Shown here: positions 32,578 through 45,287 of the stretch, in pieces
Layout of the letters: each line of letters begins with the position of its first letter
How positions within the stretch are numbered: the first letter of the stretch is position 1
DNA from: Beverwykella pulmonaria
Lineage: Eukaryota > Ascomycota > Dothideomycetes > Pleosporales > Melanommataceae
DNA: 64,000 nt
Reading direction: 5' to 3'
NCBI GenBank assembly: GCA_001599595.1
Contig: BCHH01000002.1
Location: forward strand, 2,198,053-2,262,052
Notes under the pieces: model-generated
Database searches by the model: none
What the model was told of the DNA's origin: nothing
The model's input: the letters and a program-made list of their open reading frames with translations, nothing else
Position numbers and translations under genes: made by a program

Positions 32578-33831
32578 ATGCCCGGCGACCGTCCGCGATG
32601 GATGCTGCACATCCAGGCGCAGTTCTGGAGGGTGTTGATGGGGATCGGCATGATGCTCCATCGACTCGCTCGCCCTCTCCCGCCGTCGCCGTCCTTTCAC
32701 AAACACGTCGATGCGACCGTCTCTCCGCTAAAGGGAAAATTCAGGCTACAGTTCTACGTCCCCAAAGACTATCATCGGCAGAAGAAGCTGAAGGGCAGGC
32801 GATATCCTGTCGTGATCAACTTCCACGGAGGAGGCTTTACGCTAGGGACCGCACACGACGACGCGAGGTGGGCCGGCGTGGTGGTGGAGCAAGTTGGAGC
32901 TGTTGTTGTCAGCGTCGATTATCGTCTCGCTCCTGAGCACCCATTCCCCACGGCTGTAGAGGATGGGGCGGATGCGATTCTGTATCTTGCGCGCAACGCT
33001 GACCACTTGATGCTGGACCCTAATCGCTTCGCTGTATCGGGCTTCTCTTCGGGCGGAAACATGAGCTTCACGGTTCCACTCTGTCTCCAGGGAGAGTTGC
33101 TGGGTAGAACCATCTCAGGCGCAAAGATCCCGGATAGCCATGAAGGCAACGTGCCACTCCAAGTCCCATCTCTCCAAGTCCCGTCTCTTCAAGTCCCGCC
33201 CTCGGTCACCCCATCACCAAATTCGTCACGCATCCCCCTTGTTCGGCAGAAATCTCGACTGGATAGGATCGCCATGCTCCGCCAGACCGGCGTGTCGTCG
33301 CTCTCTCTCGTTTCCTCAATCAAGGACGGTGCGGCTGTATCCGTCTTGACCCAGGGCTCGGACGCCATAGTGAAGATCAGGGGTATTGTCTCCTTCTATC
33401 CGTCGACAGACTACACGCAGACGCGCGAGCAACGCCGCCAAACTTGCTCGAGGAAAGACCAAGATCTTCCCGCAGTCTTTACCGAGCTATTCGATGAATC
33501 GTATTTACAACCCCCTTCTCTCGACTTGGCACATCCATGGCTTTCGCCTGGTGTGGCACCCACGAGCATGCTGAAAATGCTTCCGGACGACATTGTTCTC
33601 TTCTGTTGCGAGTGGGACATGCTCCTCGCCGAAGGCGAGCGGTTCCGCGACAGGCTCACAAAAGATCTGGGGAAACGAGTTCGCTATCACTGCGTGCCAG
33701 GTGTCCCACATGGCTGGGATAAAGCACCAAATCCTCTCAGAGAATCTCCGGGAGCGAGGCAGCAATATATGGTTGCTTGCAAAGAGCTGAAGAGGATGTT
33801 TGATATTGAGCAAGATGACGACTTTGAATAA
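32578..33831 (+). CDS. Alpha/beta hydrolase, HSL-type (fold 3) esterase/lipase
   Basis: A carboxylesterase of the hormone-sensitive-lipase group, 417 residues, single exon. The oxyanion motif INFHGGGFTLG (His 83) is followed by VVVSVDYRLAPEHPFPTAVE, typical of the group. The nucleophile lies in VSGFSSGGN (Ser near 157). The acid is probably Asp 347 in CCEWDMLL and the base His 378 in GVPHGWDKA. A hydrophobic N-terminal stretch (FWRVLMGIGMMLHRLARPLP) may attach it to a membrane. An insert between Ser and Asp contains a tandem VPSLQ repeat (33153-33195) and low-complexity sequence. The substrate cannot be told. Confidence 0.9.
   Translation: MPGDRPRWMLHIQAQFWRVLMGIGMMLHRLARPLPPSPSFHKHVDATVSPLKGKFRLQFYVPKDYHRQKKLKGRRYPVVINFHGGGFTLGTAHDDARWAGVVVEQVGAVVVSVDYRLAPEHPFPTAVEDGADAILYLARNADHLMLDPNRFAVSGFSSGGNMSFTVPLCLQGELLGRTISGAKIPDSHEGNVPLQVPSLQVPSLQVPPSVTPSPNSSRIPLVRQKSRLDRIAMLRQTGVSSLSLVSSIKDGAAVSVLTQGSDAIVKIRGIVSFYPSTDYTQTREQRRQTCSRKDQDLPAVFTELFDESYLQPPSLDLAHPWLSPGVAPTSMLKMLPDDIVLFCCEWDMLLAEGERFRDRLTKDLGKRVRYHCVPGVPHGWDKAPNPLRESPGARQQYMVACKELKRMFDIEQDDDFE
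33153..33195. repeat. In-frame 15-bp repeat in the esterase insert
   Basis: Three consecutive copies of a CAAGTCCC(A/G)TCTCT-like unit encode LQVPSLQVPSLQVP. Confidence 0.8.
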
Positions 33832-36170
33832 AGACACTGTTGATTGTAGGGTTTACAGGTTTAACGTATTAGATTATGAGTGCATAGATGTATATTCTGG
33901 GTAGGGAAACCGGCGTTAGACGATATTGTATATATTATGTGGTTGTTTTTGGGCCAGGAAAAGTCAATGGCGCGGCGTTGTTACGCTTTTTCTCTACACA
34001 CTATAACAGAACATAGTGCTATCAGTTTTTATCTATCATAGCTCTTTGCTTGTCTCTATCATTCGTAACTGAATAGTGCGAGATAACATTGGGATGCTGC
34101 AGTAGGCTTCTAACCTCAACTTCCACCAGACAAACCCGAAACGCTCTGTCAACAATCCATTTTCACAGCACGGCGGGTAGTGGTGCATGTGTTTGGCCTT
34201 TTTTTATTTCGCTTTCTCCTCAATTACCTCATATCTCAACCCTCCAATGAATTGCGTATTGGAAGCATCTATCTTTACATCAGTCCAACACCATACCGGC
34301 AGGTTTTGTTTTACCCTATCAAAAAATGCAATTCTGGAGTTAACTTCACAAAGTCGAGGGATACCCATTTCAAATCTAGACAAAGAATTGATACTGAGAT
34401 TCAAGGCTTTAGCGTTTGTGAGTAAGTGGATGGACTTATGTGGTATATTTGGGGGCATCTTGGCGTCGTCCTGATTCGGTGTGGAAACACGTGAGGCAGA
34501 GGCTGGACACGACAATCTTCCTCGTCGTTGAAGTGACATCTTAGAGTATGTAAGCGCGTTGGGCTAGGGTGTTTGACAGAAGAGTCTACTATGCATTTGG
34601 ATGCTAGATCGGGCCTTGAATTGGCTTTTAGGAAGCATGAATAGCAGAAGAGGACTCTGCGACTCTATTTCGTTGCCCAAGGTGTCACTACGACCAAGAG
34701 TACAGTAAGCAATATCAGGTTGAGGACAAAAAGTTCAAACAAGCCTTCCTATATTTGGCTGTACCTGCTGGGACGGGGTGTGCACTGTAGTGTTTCCGAG
34801 GAGATGCTAATACGCAGTACAGCTGGACGAATATGAGGCATGTCAATACGAGATATCGAACAAAGTATGTACGCCAAGGGGTCTCGCCTGTGGGGTCAAT
34901 TGCACGTTACTGCTAAGGCTGTGCCAATAGACAAGCATATGAGCTTAGCGGTAAACGAAAGAACCAAGATGTATAGAAATGGCAGTAAGAGATGTTACAA
35001 TGCTTAATTTGGAATCGGTCATGCGCGCCTTGCCGGATCGCCACCTTGTAGGCAGCTGCTTGCCGATGACGCCCAAAAGTTCGAGATCCATCTGCGGAGT
35101 GTCTGACCTGCGAAATCGATGTGAACGAGGGAAGCTGTACCTCTTATCTTGTGGATCTTTACATACAGTAGTGTTGCCAAAAAGAGAAGCTCGTATTGAG
35201 GTCTGGACTGGAGATCTGGCCCCCCTGTCGCTCAGGGTCTGCGATGGCGGCATTTGGGATGCATCGCGGGGCACTGGCACAGGCACTGAAACAAGAGCGA
35301 CATCTCATCAGCGGTTCTTCAACCAGCAGGTTTGCCTCAAGTAGCGTGCGCTGATGTCTTGCCCTCAGTCACTCGGGTTGCGTGGGATGACAGAAAGGTC
35401 GTCGGTGTTTAGATATCCTTGCCGGGCTCGTCCGAGGCATCTGCCGGGTTTCGTGATATTGGAATGGTGGTGTCAGAGTCCAGACCGGCGCGAGCACCAG
35501 CTGCAATTCCTTGTTGTACGGGTGCGTCGCTGGTGCTGAGGCGGTGGACGGGCCCTCTTTTCAACGACTTCACCGCCCAGCAGCGGGCGGCTTGGGGACG
35601 GCCGATCTGCACAGTCGCCCATAAGAGCCTCCATACGCCCTGCGGTTGCCATATCAAGTTCTCCACCCTCCTCGTTCCTCTCCTCCCAGGCACCGCTCCG
35701 CTCGCTGTCGCCTCAGCCCTACCTTGGTCACGCGGCGTGGGCCTGCTCGTCCCATTTTGCCCTGCATTCCAAGATTGCCCTAGGCGGCCTCTGCGAAAAC
35801 TTGCTTCAGCGAGCCCTGAAGGCCGCGCACAAGATGTGAGCTCGCGCCGCCTTGCACCGTCGTCGCCGCTGCTCACGCAACACTCTCCAATCTTCCTCAG
35901 CAACGTCGGCGCCCTCGTGTGCTGTGTTTTGTGGCTGCCCGTCGAAGCTTTGTAATTGTCGGCTGCGCTTGCGCCCTGGGTGATGTCATAACGTCTTCTC
36001 TTTGATCCTCACCGTAACCACCACCTCCTTACCAACTCACACCCGCGCCCACACCCGCAACGCCTACCTGACGCCACCGCACACAACCCTATTTTCATGT
36101 CCCCATCCTCTATAATATCCCCCCGGCCGTCGCTGGACCTACACAGAGCCAGTCACCCGTTCAAAGTTGT
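33832..36170. other. Intergenic stretch
   Basis: Several short frames (34204..34539 minus; 34945..35286 minus; 35409..35955 both strands) lack family features and overlap each other. The last 900 bp are GC-rich with a C-rich leader and probably form the promoter of the phosphatase gene. Confidence 0.4.
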
Positions 36171-38893
36171 ATGACCATGTCGACGCCAGCCCTCTCTCCC
36201 AGACCGCGAGAGCCTTCGGTATCCCACTCCTCGCAGTCCCGCACACGACCACCCCCGACCCCGAAGACGAGGCCCACCTCTTCACGAACGCCCGCTACCG
36301 CCGTCTCCCCTCTTACGCCTCGCCGCTTCAACGAAATGAAATCCCCTAGTCGCGTTCTCCAAGACGCCAGAACTCCGAGCCCGAATTATTTTGGACTGTC
36401 TGTCGATCCGAATACGAACGCCGACCTCTTCGCATCCAGTGCTGCACAACACATCCGTGGCAACTGGAGCCCGCCGTCGTCCAACGTACGATCTACCGCC
36501 GCTGCGTCGCCACGAATCATTCCCGTCGATCAAAACCCCGAATTCGAGCAATTTCGGAGGCAGTCAGAAAACAACAAGGGCTTCGCTTTGGGAAGGTTTG
36601 ATTTTGCGACACCAGCGGCTGCTGCTCCCGCGCATTCGCCCAATGGAGCTTACTTTGGAGCGGTAAAGGGCCCCGTCACGCCAGGGACCACAATCGCGTC
36701 TGCACATTCCAATGACCAGACCAAAGACACCAGAGAAGAAGAAAATGAGTGCGAATCCAAGCCAAGATCGCCAAAACGACTTTTATCGACTGATGCGTCT
36801 ATGTTTCCGGAACGCCCCCGGCGGAATTCTCCCGCAAGTTTCCTAGATCAGGACGGCTTCGGACAACGTGCCGACCAATTGGCCGAGTTTGTCGAGGACA
36901 GGAATCCGCGGCCCTCCCTGCCTCCAAGAAAGTCGATGCATCACATTTCTTTGACCACCCATCGAGCCGAAACATTGCCTGCGAATATTGACGGCGACAG
37001 CAAGACGGACGGCCCAATTATGGCAACTCCACAGCACATTGTCAACATTTTGGAGTCCGCGGTCGAAGAAGTACTGTTGCTTGATCTGCGTGTCTCTACG
37101 CAGCACGCTAAGGCGCGAATTGCTGGTGCGCTAAGTCTTTGCATTCCCACTACCCTCCTCAAGCGACCATCCTTCAATGTCCAGAAACTGGCCGAAACCT
37201 TTAAAGAGAGTGAAAACAGGGAGAAATTCGAAAGATGGAGGAGTTGTAAATACATCGTTGTCTATGACGCAAATTCTTCACAACTGAAGGACGCCACGCC
37301 TTGCATCAACACACTCAAGAAGTTCACCAACGAAGGATGGACAGGCGGCTCTTACATTATTCGAGGCGGGTTCTCCGAGTTTTCGGATAAATTTCCGTCG
37401 TGGGTGACCCGCGGCCCTACTAACAACCTCGTGTCTGCATCCTCTTCGCTCCATATCGACTCAGGTTTACCCTCTGTTGCGCCTGTTATCGGCGGGTGCC
37501 CCATGCCGGCCACTCAAAATGCCGCCAACCCTTTCTTTGGCAACATTCGCCAAAACATGGACTTGATTGGTGGTGTCGGACAAATGCCCATCAAGCATCC
37601 AGCAGCCATGACACAGCAGGTAGAGGACGATCTTCCCGCATGGCTGCGGATAGCCGTCAGCGATAAGGACAATGGGAAGACGGTTTCGGATAAGTTCTTG
37701 CACATCGAGAAACGCGAGCAAAAGCGCATGCAAGAGGCCTTATCCGAGAAAGTCGTCTATGGCTCGCATGCAGGTGGGATGGATCCTGCCAAATGCGTCA
37801 AAATTGCTGGAATCGAAAAAGGTTCTAAGAATCGCTATAATAGCATTTGGCCGTACGAGCATTCCCGGGTCAAGATCGAAGGTGTGCCAAAAGGAGACTG
37901 CGATTACGTTAATGCTAATCATATTCAAACGGCGTGGTCCAACAAGCGTTACATTGCTACGCAAGGCCCGCTTCCCGCAACTTTCAATGTAAGTTCCTTG
38001 ACTTTGCTACCTTTGATTCACAGGGGCTAACCGTTTCACAGGACTTTTGGAATGTCGTATGGCAGCAAGACGTTCGCGTCATCGTCATGCTAACAGCCGA
38101 GACAGAAGGCGGGCAACTCAAAGCCCACAATTACTGGTCGGGCAAGCAATATGGTCCCCTACATCTGAACGCGCTTGGAGAACGTAGAGCGTCCCTCGAG
38201 CCTTCTAGGATCCACCGGCATCGAGAGCACTTGAGGCCTGCGCTGGGCCAACGTAGGTCGACAGATGCCCCGAAGCCTGCGAATATAGCAAAAGAAGCGA
38301 GCAAGTCTTCTCCCTCGTCTGAACAACCCTATGTCATTGTTCGGAAATTCACGCTAGCGAACTCGAACGAACCGTTTGAACGAATGCGTGAGATTACGCA
38401 ACTTCAGTACTCCAGCTGGCCCGACTTTGGCGCTCCTGCTCACCCAAGTCATCTACTGGGCCTGGTCGAACAATGTGATGCTGTCGTTCGACAAGTGAAC
38501 GGTGGCTCTCCTTCTCGTCCAGACCCGCCCAACGTCCGTCCCGTTCTCGTCCACTGCTCTGCGGGATGTGGGCGGACAGGCACCTTCTGTACCGTTGACT
38601 CTGTCCTTGATATGCTCAAACGCCAACGCCAAGTACGGAATGCGCGTCAGGGCACACCCATGGAGATTACACCGCCGTTGAGTACGGACAGCCAAACCCA
38701 AGGAAGTCCGTACTTCAAGCACGACAAAGTGGAGGGAAGTTGGACCACGAGAGATGAAGTCGATTTGATCGAAAAAACAGTCGAGGATTTCAGGCTGCAG
38801 AGACTCAGTATGGTGCAGAGTCTGAGGCAGTTTGTACTTTGTTACGAAAGTGTGCTTGAGTGGCTTGTGGAGCAGCATCCGAAGTCAGCATAG
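36171..38893 (+). CDS. Rhodanese-domain protein tyrosine phosphatase (Ptp2/Ptp3/Pyp type)
   Basis: Fungal enzymes of this layout dephosphorylate tyrosine on stress-type MAP kinases. Exons 36171..37988 and 38042..38893 give 889 residues. The first 280 are Ser/Pro-rich and disordered. Residues of about 286-410 form a rhodanese/CH2-like domain (VLLLDLRVSTQHAKARIAGA to IIRGGFSEFSDKFPSW) with no Cys in the active loop (VVYDANSS), so it is probably a docking or regulatory module. The PTP domain follows: KNRYNSIWPYEHSRV, the intron, DFWNVVWQQDVRVIVMLT, the WPD loop in WPDFGAP, and the signature VHCSAGCGRTGTF with nucleophile Cys 778. A Ser/Arg-rich insert separates NYWSGK from the WPD loop. The intron has GTAAGT and a CTAAC branch. 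Confidence 0.94.
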
Positions 38894-39363
38894 AAGAGGA
38901 GATACATTGGGTGACTTGACGTATTATTGGCGACACGGCCCGGATGGGATTGAATGGAGGTGGCCCATATACCTTGCAACGAAGGCATAGCATCATGATT
39001 GATTGTAGAGGTTTTTTTATTTTATTTTTCAAGCTGATGATTCATTGGGAGGCGTTCATTGTTTACTATATGCACATAGCATGGTCCTGGGGACATTGTA
39101 GTCCCCTAGTTTAGCTTTTCATAACATTCGAAATCATGTACTGTCGACTTACCCCTCAATGCACTGTAATCTGCAATAACAATTGGTTGGCGCCCAAAGA
39201 TGGTGACTGCGAAGGTGAAAATACTGTGACTATTGATCGCATCACGTGGACGCGCGCACGTTGTTTCCACGCGTCTCTTTCCCCGCGTCCCCACTTATTG
39301 CCCTGTCCACTCCAAAATCTCCATCCATCATACAGCACACACTCACTTGACGCATATCACAAC
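38894..39363. other. Spacer between phosphatase and NSE1
   Basis: A T-rich 3' flank near 39010 and the NSE1 promoter. The plus frame upstream of the NSE1 ATG is open to 39136 but not family-like. Confidence 0.4.
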
Positions 39364-40430
39364 ATGTCAAGAGACGATGTATCCGACCTCCGGGCTGAAT
39401 CTCCTGATCCAGACTACAATCATGCGCACCGCGCGTTCCTGCAGGCATTTCTCTCGAGGTCCGTCATGACAGTCGACGAGATGAAGCCGGTCCTCGCGGC
39501 GGTGATGACTGCGAAAAGTAGAAGACCCCAACGCCTAGCGCTTCTCTATCGTTCTAGATTCCATTTACAGGTTTCCCGCTTCCCGCTAACCCACCCACCG
39601 CAGACCCGCGCCGCCCCTTCCTCGAAGGCGACATCACGTCCCCCGACATCTCGGCCTTCCTCCAAACCATAAACCTACGCCTACTACCCCTCGACTACGA
39701 GATCCGCTCCGCCCGGGACCAACGCACGAAAACACTTACTTATGCACTCGTAAACACGACGTCTGACCCGCTGACGCAACTCGCAACCACCTTCTCCCCG
39801 GACGAGATTGCGTACGTAAAGAGAGTGCTAGACGCCATATTTGAGACGAATAACACGCGGAGCAGGGAGATCATGGCTGTGACGAGCATACAGGCGAGTC
39901 AGCTTGCGAGGGCGCCTGCGAGAAATCGACAAAGCCAGATAGATGGGGAGGAGGGGGAGGAAGTGCCCGAGGTCAATGTGAAAAGTATATCGATGGCAGA
40001 TGCAGAGACGGTGCTCGAGACGCTCGTCGAGCAGCGGTTCTTTGATAAGTCGAGGAAGGGGTTTTATTCGCTTGCTCCTAGAGCGCTTATCGAATTGCGG
40101 TCGTACCTCAAAGAGACCTATAATGAAGCTGCGGACCCAGAAAACGAGATACCAGAAGTTAAAAGGATTAGGGATTGTGAGGGGTGTAGGGACATTGTTA
40201 CGGTGGGGTTGAGGTGTAGAGAGAGGGCGTGTGGGGTGCGATGGCATGATGGTTGTGCGCAGCAGTATTTTGGACGACAGAAGGGGAGGATGGTTTGTCC
40301 CGGGTGCAGGGAGGATTGGACGGGGGATGTGTACGTGGGGGAGAGGGCGGCGGGGGTGCAGAAGAGGACGGGGGGGAGTTCGATGAGAAGAGATAGGGAG
40401 GATGACGAAATGGAGGATGACGATGAGTAG
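39364..40430 (+). CDS. NSE1: SMC5/6 complex subunit Nse1 (variant-RING protein)
   Basis: Nse1 binds Nse3 and Nse4 in the SMC5/6 complex and acts in homologous recombination and repair. Exons 39364..39517 and 39604..40430 give 326 residues. The N-terminus has the winged-helix start HRAFLQAFLSRSVMTVDEM, then DISAFLQTINLRLLPLDYEI, ALVNTTSDPLTQLATTFSP, and AYVKRVLDAIFETNN, all in the expected order. The C-terminal variant RING begins near residue 243: CEGCRDIV, GLRCRERACGVRWHDGC, and MVCPGCREDWTGD. It ends in a low-complexity acidic tail (DREDDEMEDDDE). The intron is 86 bp with a CGCTAAC branch. Confidence 0.9.
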
Positions 40431-41684
40431 AGGTATGGAGAGCAAGACGATTTGGAATTCGATAGGATTCATAGGATTGGAGCTCAGCTTATGACTGCGG
40501 TCTTTGGAGGGCATCTGGTATATCCGACACACGAAGAGCCATCATCTACACAGGTAATGCCTGCTCACAGGTACCATGCTCGAGTACGTTGAGAGATGAT
40601 CGTATTCAGATTCATACATATTAATAATAAAATGAGCATCAGATATCCACGGTCTCATCCCAGCCCAGGCTGCCAGGCAAACTCGGCTCTCATCTTGTTT
40701 TTAATCGAACATCTCAGGCCGAATCAGAACCAGGACCACCATTCACTCTCGGCACAACATCAAGCTTTCCCCGATCCCCAACGGGACACCCAAACTTTCC
40801 CCTCGCTACACTTTTCTCTAGGCTTTTGACGCCCCATTTTGAAAAGAAAAAACATTTAAATTCTTTTTTTAAAAAAATATTCGTACCCATTCCCAGATCT
40901 CGTTTCATGCACTTTTGTTTCACCGCCCTTGCTCAGGATCGAGAACTCGGCGCGTAGGGTTTCGAGTGTGCATGCCCGGCGCCTCATCCTTTTTTTTCTG
41001 TCTTTTTTTCTCCTTTCTTTTCACTCCTTTTTATTAATAAGAGAGTAATTGGGTGGAGGAAGGGTCCCGGACTCGGGCTGTCTTGGTAAATTGTAGTTTG
41101 GTGGATAGGCTAGGAGATGAAGGACTACCTACCATCCATGAGATGCGAAGGAACTGTCTTCTATATCGAAGAGAACAGAACCAGCTCAAAGGAAATTTGG
41201 CATCACGAGTCTAGAATTGAGAATCGGCTATGCTCAGTTATACGTCCAGTTCAGTTCTTGAGTAAAATATACATCTTGGCATTTAACCCCCCCAAAGCAA
41301 TGTCTTTCGGGATACTAATAATAATGGCCATGTTTGATTCAAAATAGTGATTCAGATCTATACAGTATGAAGTATATATGTCGTATGCACGATAATGCAA
41401 GAGGTGGTATATAAAGGCTTGATCGCTGCATCAGCCAGTGAGCTCGCAAACAAAACCAACAACTCCCGAAGTCCGATGGCCTTTGGCCCTTGATCCATCC
41501 CATCCATAGTACACTGTAGTAAGAAAAAATCCATGTCCGTAGCCCGTGACCTCTACGCTCAGACCGTAAGAAACCGAACGCCACACCGCACTTCGCTTTT
41601 CGAGTGAAAAAATGTCCAAACAAACGTGCATTAATAATCATACCAGAGCCATTGTGAAAAGCCCAGTGTTTCAGCGGCGGAAAT
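40431..41684. other. Convergent intergenic region with homopolymer runs
   Basis: Lies between the ends of NSE1 and the next minus-strand gene. T and A runs occur at 40862-40880 and T runs near 40990-41012, followed by nothing gene-like. It probably holds both 3' UTRs. Confidence 0.5.
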
Positions 41685-42643
41685 TCACGAGAGAAAGTGC
41701 GAGTAGTGCCCCGGAACCCGTTGTCTGCACTTCTCACAGTCATCTCTGTAGCCCATGCTGAAGCGGCCCTTGCCCGTGAATGCGCCACTGCGTTTCCGGC
41801 CTCGTGTAGGTGTCGTGGCGACATCTGGCGGAGGCGCCATGTCAGCTTCTCCGTGACGGCTCGCCTCGAGATCCATATACTCGGGCGCAGTGTTGTTCGA
41901 CGTCACACTCAGACGCGAAAGCTGCGATTGTGTGAGTGCGGTGGGTGTGTCGGGTATGTCTTCGTCCTCGGAGATGGGGGACGGCATGCGGTACCCTCTT
42001 TCTGCATCCGTCTGTGGTTGTTTCCGAGGGTGCTGAGTTACCGGGTTGCTGGGCACGCCTAGGTATCCGTTGCCCATGCTGATGCCGCCTGCCATGCCGC
42101 TGCTCGGGTATCCGAGTCCGCCCATGCCGCCCGTGTGGAAGTTCGGATATATGGGCGTCGGCATTCGTCCAGTGTTGTTCACAGGGGTGTCACGGCTGAA
42201 GAGGTCCGAATTTAGCTTTGCGGGGCGCAGAAAGCCGACAAAGGACGAGTCGAGGGGTGGGCTGGCAATCATTTCCAGCTCGTCTTCGTCCATGTCCATG
42301 TCCATGTCGAGGTTGTTGTGGGGAGAGGATGGCTGGATGGGCTCGTCATGTATCGAGGCGGGGGAGTTGGCTTCGCTGTACTCTGACGGCGTTGTCGGTG
42401 TCAACGAGTCCAGGTTCGGGACTGTCTGGGGCGGTGATGCTCGTATGGCGAGGTTTGACGGGGTGGGGTAGTTGGGTCGTCCATGGTGGAAGCCTTGGAA
42501 AGCCCACGGGCGAGACTTCTGTAGAAATGGTTAGTTGTTTGGTGTTTCTCCTTGGCCAAGTAAACGCATACCGTCATGTACCTCTCGTCGTCGTCGTCGG
42601 AGTCGTCGTCTCTGAGTCGCTTCATGCTCTGAAACGCCAGCAT
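41685..42643 (-). CDS. Fungal hypothetical protein with conserved DCEKC tail
   Basis: Exons 42643..42572 and 42518..41685 give 301 residues. The start is MLAFQSMKRLRDDDSDDDDE. After the intron (GTATGC donor, CTAAC branch) comes WAFQGFHHGRPN, then Ser/Thr/Pro-rich disordered sequence with an acidic patch (DMDMDMDEDELEMI) and Gly/Met-rich sequence. The C-terminus GKGRFSMGYRDDCEKCRQRV followed by PGHYSHFLS is a short conserved ending that I have seen in uncharacterised filamentous-fungal proteins; the two Cys could bind a metal in a dimer. The function is unknown. It is transcribed divergently from the DAHP synthase. Confidence 0.8.
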
Positions 42644-43686
42644 GGTACGCTCCTAGCAACCAAGGTCGAAAGATAGATATTGGGGGGGAGGGCACGCGTG
42701 GTCTACACGGCGAACAGGCTGAAGGCGAAACTGGGTGCGGGGACAGATTGGTGGAAGTTGGAGCGGGTTGAGGTGCGGTGGTTTAACCCAGCGCTACCTC
42801 AGCGCGGCGTGCATGTGTTTTGTAGCAAGTGCGAGTGCGGGAGGGGCCCGATCAGGGGAAGTCGCGAGAAGGGCCTGTGGTGTTTCAGATCCACCTGGCC
42901 GAGGGCACAGCTTCTTCAGCTTCCGGCCCACCCAGCGTGCAGCGGACCTCCCGTGCGCCACGGCAGGTTGGTGTTGAACCAGAGGCTAGGTTCGCTCCCG
43001 AGCGTGCTCCACGCTGCTCCTGCGGTGAGGAAACGCGGCGTGGTGGCGTTGATCAACGACATCTCAGCCAGCGCCGGTTTGACGTTTGGTAAAATGAAGG
43101 GACCATCTGCCTAACACGGGGGCCATGGGGCGGGCCTTAAAAGAGGTACTATCACAGCAGCCAGGCGTTTAGGTTTATTTGCAGGCGCGGTGTCGTCCAT
43201 GCGTGCCACCATCAAGATAAATGCAGCGACGTGAAGGAAATGTAGGTGGCAGCACAGCAGCCAATTACAGCGCCCCCGTAGTCTGCTGCCCGCGCAAATC
43301 GCAAAATCGCAAAGGCGGTGAAGCGGGGGGCTCAAAATTATTTTGCGGATGACTCCACGCCCTCGTCGTCTCTGTAAACATTCCGTTTCCCCGCGCACCA
43401 CCAGTGTATTTCCTCTCAATTCCGCATTGGGATCCCTTTGCTGCCCTCTTTTTCTCACGCCCCGGAATCCCTTGATTCATTGGCCCCGTGGCCTGGCTGC
43501 AAGCACTCAGCGCGATCCCGCCGCACCTGTACGGTGCCCCTCAATACGCGGGCGCACAGCACTGTACTCGCCAATATATACAGCACACGCATATCAGGCG
43601 TTCTCGTACGTCAGCCCACGTCCGCATGCAATGGCAAGGGCGTACATTGACCTGCAGCTATAAGAATTTTCGTGTGCCCAGTCACT
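42644..43686. other. Divergent promoter region upstream of DAHP synthase
   Basis: About 1 kb between two divergent start codons. ATGACTCC at 43349-43356 resembles the Gcn4/CpcA site ATGACTCAT, which would fit amino-acid control of the DAHP synthase, but one imperfect site is weak evidence. Frames here are unsupported. Confidence 0.4.
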
Positions 43687-44963
<1,277 letters not shown>

Positions 44964-45287
44964 GCCATGACTCCATGGTACACCAAAATGTTTGCATTTG
45001 GTGCATGAGCTAGTCAAGGTAGATGTATGGTCGTGTGTGATGTACAGTTTTTTAAATTATGACGGTCTGGCCAGGAACTTGGGTATATCAGAAGGAGTTC
45101 TTCTTGGTTTGGTTGTGTATATGGGCAATTTTCAACAAAAAAGCTATACATAAAGTCTCTTCTCACTATCAATAATGCCTTCCTATCGCAATGTCCCTCC
45201 GCCTTTCCACAAACCAGTAAAGAAGATCCTTCGTCGCCACCTCAACTCCTCAACGCCCAAGAAGGAGACCGGAGGAAAACTGACCTT
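44964..45287. other. Convergent spacer between DAHP synthase and ARP5
   Basis: 324 bp between two stop codons. It should hold both 3' UTRs. No feature seen. Confidence 0.5.

Noticed and set aside
34204..34539. 111-codon minus-strand frame
   Set aside because: Overlaps an equally long plus-strand frame; no motif or splice evidence separates them.
35409..35955. Long frames on both strands upstream of the phosphatase gene
   Set aside because: GC-rich promoter DNA keeps both strands open; neither frame looks like a protein family.
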